Shown here: positions 58,320-64,000 of the stretch, in pieces | Layout: each line of letters starts with the position of its first letter | Position numbering within the stretch: the first letter of the stretch is position 1 | Source of the DNA: Distichodus sexfasciatus | Lineage: Eukaryota > Chordata > Actinopteri > Characiformes > Distichodontidae | Reading direction: 5' to 3' | NCBI GenBank assembly: GCA_032718565.1 | Contig: JAVGVS010000288.1 | Span: forward strand, 278,310-342,309 | Length of the DNA: 64,000 nt | Made by a program: the position numbers and the translations under genes | Notes under the pieces: model-generated | Told to the model about the DNA's origin: nothing | Seen by the model: the letters and a program-made list of their open reading frames with translations, nothing else | The model's database searches: none

Positions 58320-59175
58320 ATGGAGAAAAGAGAGTGAGAGAGAGATGGGGAGAGAAAGGTGGAGAGAGGGAGGGGGGAGAGAGAGAGAGGAAAGGTATGA
58401 TGAGAGAGAGGGGAGGAGAGAGAGAGAGAGAGAGAGAGACAGAGTGAGAGAAACAAAGAAGAGTCAGAGAGACAGAAAGAGAAAGGGAGAGAGAAAAGAG
58501 TGGGGAGGGAAAGGTGAAGAGGGAGAGGTGGATGGAGAGGTGGAGAGGGAGAGTTGAGGAGGTGGAGAGGGAGAGTGGAGGTGGAGGTGGAGGAAGAGGC
58601 GGAGAGTGAGAGGTGGACCGGGAGGGGTGAGGAGGTGGAGAAGGAGAGGTGGAGGAGGGAGGGAGAGGTGGAAAGGGGGGGGTGAGGAGGTGGAGAAGGA
58701 GTTGGAGAGGGAGAGGTGGAGGAGGGAGAGGTGGAGGTAGAGGAGGGAGAGGTGGATCAGGAGGGGTGAGGAGGTGGAGGAGGAGAGGTGGAGGGAAAAG
58801 TGGAGAGGGCGAGGTGGAGGGAGAGTCGAAGAGGGAGAGGTGGAACGGGAGGGGTGGGGAGGGATGAGGGGGTGGAGAAGGAGGCGGAGGAGGGAGGGAG
58901 AGGTGGAGAGGGAGGGGTGAGGAGGTGGAGAAGGAGAGGTGGAGGGAGGGAGAGGCGGATCGGTGGGGTGAGGAGGCGGAGGAAGAAGGAGAGGAGAGAT
59001 CAGGAGAGGAGAGAAAAGAAGAGGAGATGGGAGGAGGAGGAGGGAGGGAGGAGGAGAAGAGGGAGTTGGAGAGGAGAGGTGGAGGAAGGAAGAGGAGAGG
59101 GCAGGTGGGAGGTGGAGGAAGGAAGAGACGTCGGGAGGAGGGACAAGGGGAGGGAGGTGAGAGAAAGAGTGTGGA
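58320..59175. repeat. Long purine-rich GA/GGA tract (minisatellite-like) beside an exon
   Basis: About 850 bp is almost pure A/G on the plus strand. It starts as GAGAGA microsatellite and passes into imperfect GGAGGTGGAGAGGGAGAGG-type units, with very few pyrimidines. On the GRIPAP1 coding strand this is an unbroken C/T-rich tract leading almost directly into the acceptor at 58308. Open frames of up to 131 codons inside it are low-complexity artefacts (Arg/Glu/Gly or Ser/Leu only). Such mirror-symmetric homopurine tracts can form triplex (H-)DNA. Confidence 0.9.
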
Positions 59176-59390
59176 TCAGATGAAATAAAAAATCTGAAAT
59201 ATTTACTTGCACATGCTAAATTATGTAAATACTAACAGACTACAGAATGCAACCGATATTAACACAACATGAACTACTGCAGATATGGAAACATCTAAAA
59301 TGTAAATACATTTAAAAAAGTCAAAATATAAAAAGAAAACAAACACCCTAACTAGAAAAGAAAAGGCACAAACCAAAAACCAAGATTTAC

Positions 59391-59414
59391 CTGGTGAAAC
59401 AAATGACTCTCCAA
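59391..59414 (-). other. Possible 24-nt GRIPAP1 micro-exon
   Basis: On the minus strand CTCCTTTTCTTTCTAG precedes TTGGAGAGTCATTTGTTTCACCAG, here named by position rather than as a gene, and GTAAAT follows. It would encode eight residues (LESHLFHQ) in phase 0, compatible with the phase-0 start at 58307. The splice signals are good, but a 24-nt frame is easily open by chance and I cannot recall matching family sequence. Confidence 0.2.
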
Positions 59415-60144
59415 CTAGAAAGAAAAGGAGAGGTGACAAAGTGGTATGAATTTGCCCAGAATCCTTCCTTAATTCCTCAGTCACTTTCTCATAGCTCACT
59501 GTGAAGCCGACACTGCTGGCCGCTGGAGCAGACCACGGTGTTTTGCCGGAGAGGTGAAATAGAGATTTGGCCGGGCGCTGCAGAATGTAAACACTCCAGC
59601 ACACCACCATTTACCTGCCTGCGTCCATCCCATCGTCCTTCCATGCGGAAAACTTCGCGCTACGCAAACACGCTAAAGCTCAACCCAAGGCGTCCACGCC
59701 CAAACAAATGTTCAGAAAATCCAACCATTAACCTCCTCTCAGTGTAGCCCACTGAGCCAAAATGGTTTATGGGGGCTAGTGATGTGAGGCTACAGGATTA
59801 CGAGCCTGACCACACAGGCCACATGCCTTCTCTCAGTAGAGGTAAAACCCACCGGCAGGGATCAGATCGCGAGTCTGGTTTGCTTGGGTTTAAACTATAA
59901 TAACTTTTATAACGCATGCAGTCCCCAACAGATGACACCAGACGACACCACAGATGGAGTGTACATACCAGCTAGCAGATTTTAGGAGGGTGCAGCAAAA
60001 CATCAATCTATATCAAGAGTATTTACAATCGATCAACCTCTACTCAACATGAAAAATATTGATTAGACATCATACATACTGTAACACTGGCGAGACTGAA
60101 CATGGTGCCTGTGTCTATTAATAGCATGCATTGTAAAATCAGTA

Positions 60145-61905
60145 TATGATTCAAGATTCAATATCTTTATTTGTCACATGCAAAGTATAAGAGGTATAAC
60201 ATGCAGTGAAATGTATCCTGATCCGCTTCTTGACCAAGTAAATTAAGGCAAAAAGTTTAAAATAAAATAATAAATAATGTACAGAGAACAACAGAACCTT
60301 AAAAATAACTCAGAAATAAGAAGATAAAGGGAAAGAGATAAAAAAGAAAATAAACTATGACATACACAATAAGGTGCAATGCATTTAAAAGGTGCACTGA
60401 GTGCAGTGTGCAGTGTTTTTAAAGTGCCAAGTGCAGCTGCATTGGCAGATACTGAACAGTAAAATGTCAGACAATATAAATGATCATAACAATATGTGAA
60501 CCTCCACGGCAAAACCAGTCGCTTGTCGCAACAGAGGTTTCCGAGAAAAACGAAAGGCGAGGTTATGCGGTAAAATTTGGATTTTTGTTTTTAGTGTTTT
60601 GAAACAGGAATCTTAATCTCCAGCAGAATGTTGGTGTTTCAGGTTTTGACCTCATTTACTTCAATATTTACGTAACCATCATTGACTAGCGTGAAGATAT
60701 ATTTCTCCGAATCCATCTTCATCTCCCAGTTCAGTTTAACCTAACGCAGGTAGGCTATCCGGTGGCTGTGAATGCAGCGGAAGTACCGTGAAAATGCAAA
60801 CGAAATACGCGATCGCATCTGCCGCCCAGAGTGCTATTACGATAGTCAACTCAAAGGCAGATTCGCTTCTCACTTGGCGGACAGAGAAAACCTGACTTTT
60901 GAATGTTGCACTCAAAGTCATATGTCATTCCCATTCATTCCGTTATATATCAAGCTTTAGTTTTCTGATTTATGCTCTTTCATCAAAAACATAAATCAAT
61001 TTTGAAAATTTTCATGCGGAGGGTCAAGCATATGGAGTTAAGAGGCAGTATGGAATGACAAAATAAGACACTTAGAGAAAAGATGTTCCTGGTTTAGGAA
61101 AACGGATGGCCTGAGGATAGAAACCTCCTGAGTCTCTTCTGTTTTGGCTGTTATGATGGTGAACCTTCTGCCTGATTTCAGAAGATGAAACATTCTATTT
61201 CCGGATGGCTGAGTCTTTAGTAATCCTAACGTCTGGCTATCCTCAAGTATCTCTTGGTGCAAAATGTCCTGCAGGAAGGGAGAGCCGATTATGCAGCAGC
61301 GCCTCTGCTGCCCGGATCACTCTCTGGAGGGCCCTTTCTCTGGTCCTGAACACAGCAGTTTCCGTACCAGACAAGATGTTCCTGTGTAATGATGCCTCCA
61401 CAGCACCAGAATAAAATGCTTTCAGAATGGCAGGGGAAACCCCAAACTTCCTCAGCTGTTCAAGTGTACAGACGCTTGCTTTTGCCTTCTCTCTTGGACG
61501 GAGCATTAATATGTTCAGCCCATGTCAGGGTCCTCAGTGACGAGACGCCAAGGTATTTGGAAAGAACACACCTTATCCACTTGGAGCACTGCTGATGGTG
61601 AGGGGTCCAGGTCATGGTGTCTCCTGCTGAAGTCCACCACCAGCTCCTCTGCCTTGCCGACGCTCAGTTGAGGGTAGTTTTCCTGACACCAGAGTGCCAG
61701 GTTCTCCTCCCTCGTCCATGTAGGGCTGTCTCATCGTTGTTGAGATTGTCCCAACACCACCGTGTCGTCCGCAAACTTGACAATGTTGTTGGAATTCGTG
61801 AGTGGCCAAGGTCACAGTCCCAAGTGTAGAGCTAATACAACAGCGAGAGAGTTAACACACCCTTGAGGAGCCTGTGTTGGTGGTGGATACAGCGTTTGAA
61901 GTTAG
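60145..61905 (-). pseudogene. LINE remnant (RT C-terminal part and 3' UTR), split by a TIR element
   Basis: On the minus strand it encodes in several frames IVKFADDTVV (the FADD box of reverse transcriptase), then ENLALWCQENYPQLS, KAEELVVDFSRR and further on RERALQRVIRAAEALLH. Frameshifts and stops break it. The 3' end (AAATAAAGATATTGAATC, TTGAATC repeated) lies near 60147. The layout matches fish non-LTR elements of the jockey/CR1/Rex type; the exact clade is uncertain. It is interrupted by the element at 60495-61028. Confidence 0.75.
60495..61028. mobile_element. TIR element GTGACCCTCCACGGC family, diverged copy within a LINE
   Basis: The left end GTGAACCTCCACGGCAAAAC is preserved. The interior shares TTTAGTGTTTTGAAACAG and CCTAACGCAGGTAGGCTATC with 21477-22119. 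The right end has decayed to ATGCGGAGGGTCA. It is a DNA element that jumped into the LINE 3' region. Confidence 0.8.
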
Positions 61906-63760
61906 AAGGTTCTAACTTCCACCAAGTATACTTATCTGTAAGCTTGCTAGCGTGCTTAAGTGCTACATTCGCAAAGCCCGGCTGATGTCACAGGCTCAGA
62001 ATATGTCCCAGTTCACGACACAGCGTCCTAGAACGTAGCCTCTGATTGGGCAGACCAGCGCTGGGTAACTTCCCCTATGACCCGGAGCCTCACGACAAAG
62101 CTTTGTTTATATTCCGTAGGAGGAAAAAATGGCGAATGATCGATTTTCCTAAAGCTGGCTGGAGAAGAGACCTCAAGTAAGTTCAGATAAAGCTGCAATT
62201 GTGTCCAAGGTGGGTGGATGTAGATCGGCTGGTGGCGATGACCGATAGAATCTCGAGGCAGGTAGAAAGCGGCTTACACTTTATACTCAGATATCTTAAG
62301 ATGAGGAGAGCAGCTGCTGGAGAGAGAAACACCCAGCGCTTCGCACCACTTGCTTGTTGATCATGGAAACACAATTTCACCTTGAGCTTTTGTTGACTCT
62401 CACGCTTGGTCCATGGAACATGGAGAGAATGAGTCCGACGGCATTACGGCTCAGTCCGGCGCGGTGGGGTCAGCCATACTTCAGTAAAAGCACAGAATGT
62501 TACAATCCTCATGTCGCTTGAAAGTAATTTGGCCCAAGATCGCCCAACTCAAGTATTCAGTGATTGAACATTAGCCAGCAGTGTACTTGCAGTGGTGTGC
62601 GGTGAGCTCGCTTCATTCTGCTGCGGACACCGCCACGCTCTAAGGGCTTGTTCTGCGCCGCGTCGCTGCCGCGGTTCTTTGTTGTCGGTTCCCGAGCTTG
62701 CCAGAGTATCTCAGACGCCGACGGATCAGGCTCAAAAATGTCAAATTATGGATTTTAAATTCGATTTATTTAGTAGTGTTCATTGTCAGAATCAACCCTG
62801 ATGAATTTGCCAACAGAAAGTAATAAAGATAAATTCAAAACAAGCACAGTCTGACCGAGCGGTTGACCATTCCCTGACGCGGGTCACACTCCATTTTTGA
62901 TGATCTATACTGAACTGTTATAGAACAGGAAGTCTGCAAGTCTGGCTAAGAAGAGAGATGCGATTGTGTAAATCAGCATATGAGAGTCCCGACGATCGCT
63001 AGTCTCCAACTCGAATCCAGTGGAACCGGGATAGCTAAGACTGCTCTATCAGCAGATATTGACTTATACAATATCATATTGTGATTAAATCCTATGATAT
63101 ACAGCACTAGATTTTGAAGTTCTGATTTGGCTTCAGGTTTAACCTGTTAAGCCCTGAGACTGTTTTATAGATTTTTGCCCTAAAAAAGATACCCAAAATA
63201 CAATGTGTATCTCAGCAGCCACAATGTCTATTTTATGCTTTTGGTATCATTATAAAGGTAACACTTGTGAGATTACTGTGGAATCAGCATACATGTTACT
63301 GGGTCAGAATAAAGGAAGATGCACACAGCAGAACATGAAAAGACCATGTCTTCGCTTCTAAAAATTTATATTATCTGGCGTAATCCGGCGGAGTCTGGGT
63401 TTCATATGATATACGCATACATGGTTAGCTATAGTAGTATAGATTCTGCCAGCCAGTATTTCTTCCACACAGACCCACGCAGCAAGTGTTTTTTTGTTCT
63501 TGTTTATTTGTGTGTTTGGTGCTGAATCAAAGCGGCGTTTGTGCGGAATTTGTCGAGATTTTCAGACGAGATTCTATCGCATGTTGATGTGCCACGCAAA
63601 TGTTTGTTTACGCCACCACTATTTAAAGCTTTCCCGTTCTGCCTCTGCATCAGGGACGATCGGGCTCAAGCCATTAAACTATGTCTTGGGGGCTCACATT
63701 CAACAATTAATATTCATTAATTAACAAACAATATAACATAATATAACCATATAAAAAGTA
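61906..63760. other. Non-coding stretch, origin unresolved
   Basis: 61906-62800 has the composition of retroelement-derived sequence and may be an upstream non-coding part of the LINE or another element, but no coding remnant could be identified. 62800-63760 is AT-rich with nothing recognised. Confidence 0.3.
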
Positions 63761-63779
63761 AAATATGTACAGCATCCCA

Positions 63780-64000
63780 AATCTAACTGCTTTAAAGCAG
63801 TTTCTCTTTTCTCCTTTTAGTTTTAAGTTTAAAGTGTATATTTATATTGCACGTCTAATCTATTTCTATATTTTTAATAGCCTATTTGTTCTTTGCACTT
63901 TGTCTTTGTTGTTTGCAATCGTTAAGACTGGAGCTATCAGCCGTCTGCCTTCTGTGTTACTGTACAGTATATAGCAGAGATGACTATAAAAGTTTACTTT
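63780..64000 (+). mobile_element. LINE 3' end running off the window edge
   Basis: It ends with CTGTACAGTATATAGCAGAG, GATGACTATAAAAGTTTAC, the same 3' end as the fragment at 35356-35629. The left limit is uncertain and the terminal ACTTTG-type tail would continue past position 64000. Confidence 0.6.

Noticed and set aside
58788..59188. Overlapping long frames (up to 131 codons) of Arg/Glu/Gly
   Set aside because: They are translations of a GA/GGA simple repeat, open in several frames at once, with no start context or splice logic.
1..64000. CRISPR arrays, operons, phage or bacterial defence systems
   Set aside because: The DNA is vertebrate. The tandem repeats seen have no spacer structure and are micro- or minisatellites.

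Overview
The window is nuclear DNA from a vertebrate, almost certainly a teleost fish. The evidence is a split gene with canonical GT-AG introns, three families of tRNA-derived SINE of the kind that fill fish genomes, many short terminal-inverted-repeat DNA elements, Penelope-like and LINE remnants, and abundant CA/GA microsatellites. There are no bacterial-type operons, ribosome binding sites or CRISPR arrays, and most long open frames are low-complexity or chance frames. The mix of repeats would fit an ostariophysan fish, but the sequence alone does not settle the species.

One gene is recognised with good confidence: the 3' part of GRIPAP1 (GRASP-1, a coiled-coil Rab effector of recycling endosomes), on the minus strand. 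Four coding exons are visible, in transcript order 58307-58191, 57538-57445, 38995-38829 and 32314-32234 (ending in TGA). All junctions are GT-AG and the reading phases agree. Together they encode the C-terminal ~152 residues. The upstream exons should lie beyond position 64000. A long 3' UTR probably runs to a poly(A) signal at 30246-30251. The introns are about 0.65, 18.4 and 6.5 kb, and the two large ones are packed with transposable elements.

Layout: 1-30 kb is non-coding as far as can be judged. It holds scattered SINEs, two 0.6-kb copies of an element with GTGACCCTCCACGGC ends, two adjacent CACTGCAAAA-ended elements, a hAT-type element with a perfect 8-bp target duplication, a 298-bp tandem duplication, and three unassigned open segments that might be exons (1219-1533 minus, 11557-11976 plus, 23366-23590 plus). 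30.2-32.3 kb is the GRIPAP1 last exon and probable 3' UTR. 32.3-38.8 kb is an intron with a Penelope-like remnant split by a hAT-type element and a three-level nested insertion. 39-57.4 kb is the large intron, with a 30-bp minisatellite, a 26-bp minisatellite grown inside a MITE, at least eight further TIR elements and seven SINE copies. 57.4-59.2 kb holds two exons and an ~850-bp purine-rich tract. 60-62 kb is a minus-strand LINE remnant split by a TIR element, and the window ends in the 3' end of another LINE.

I did not find a new multi-gene biological system. The most interesting observations concern genome dynamics: a MITE whose interior expanded into a minisatellite, nested insertions that can be dated against an empty paralogous site inside the window, MITEs sharing interior sequence but not ends, and simple pyrimidine tracts lying directly against GRIPAP1 splice sites.
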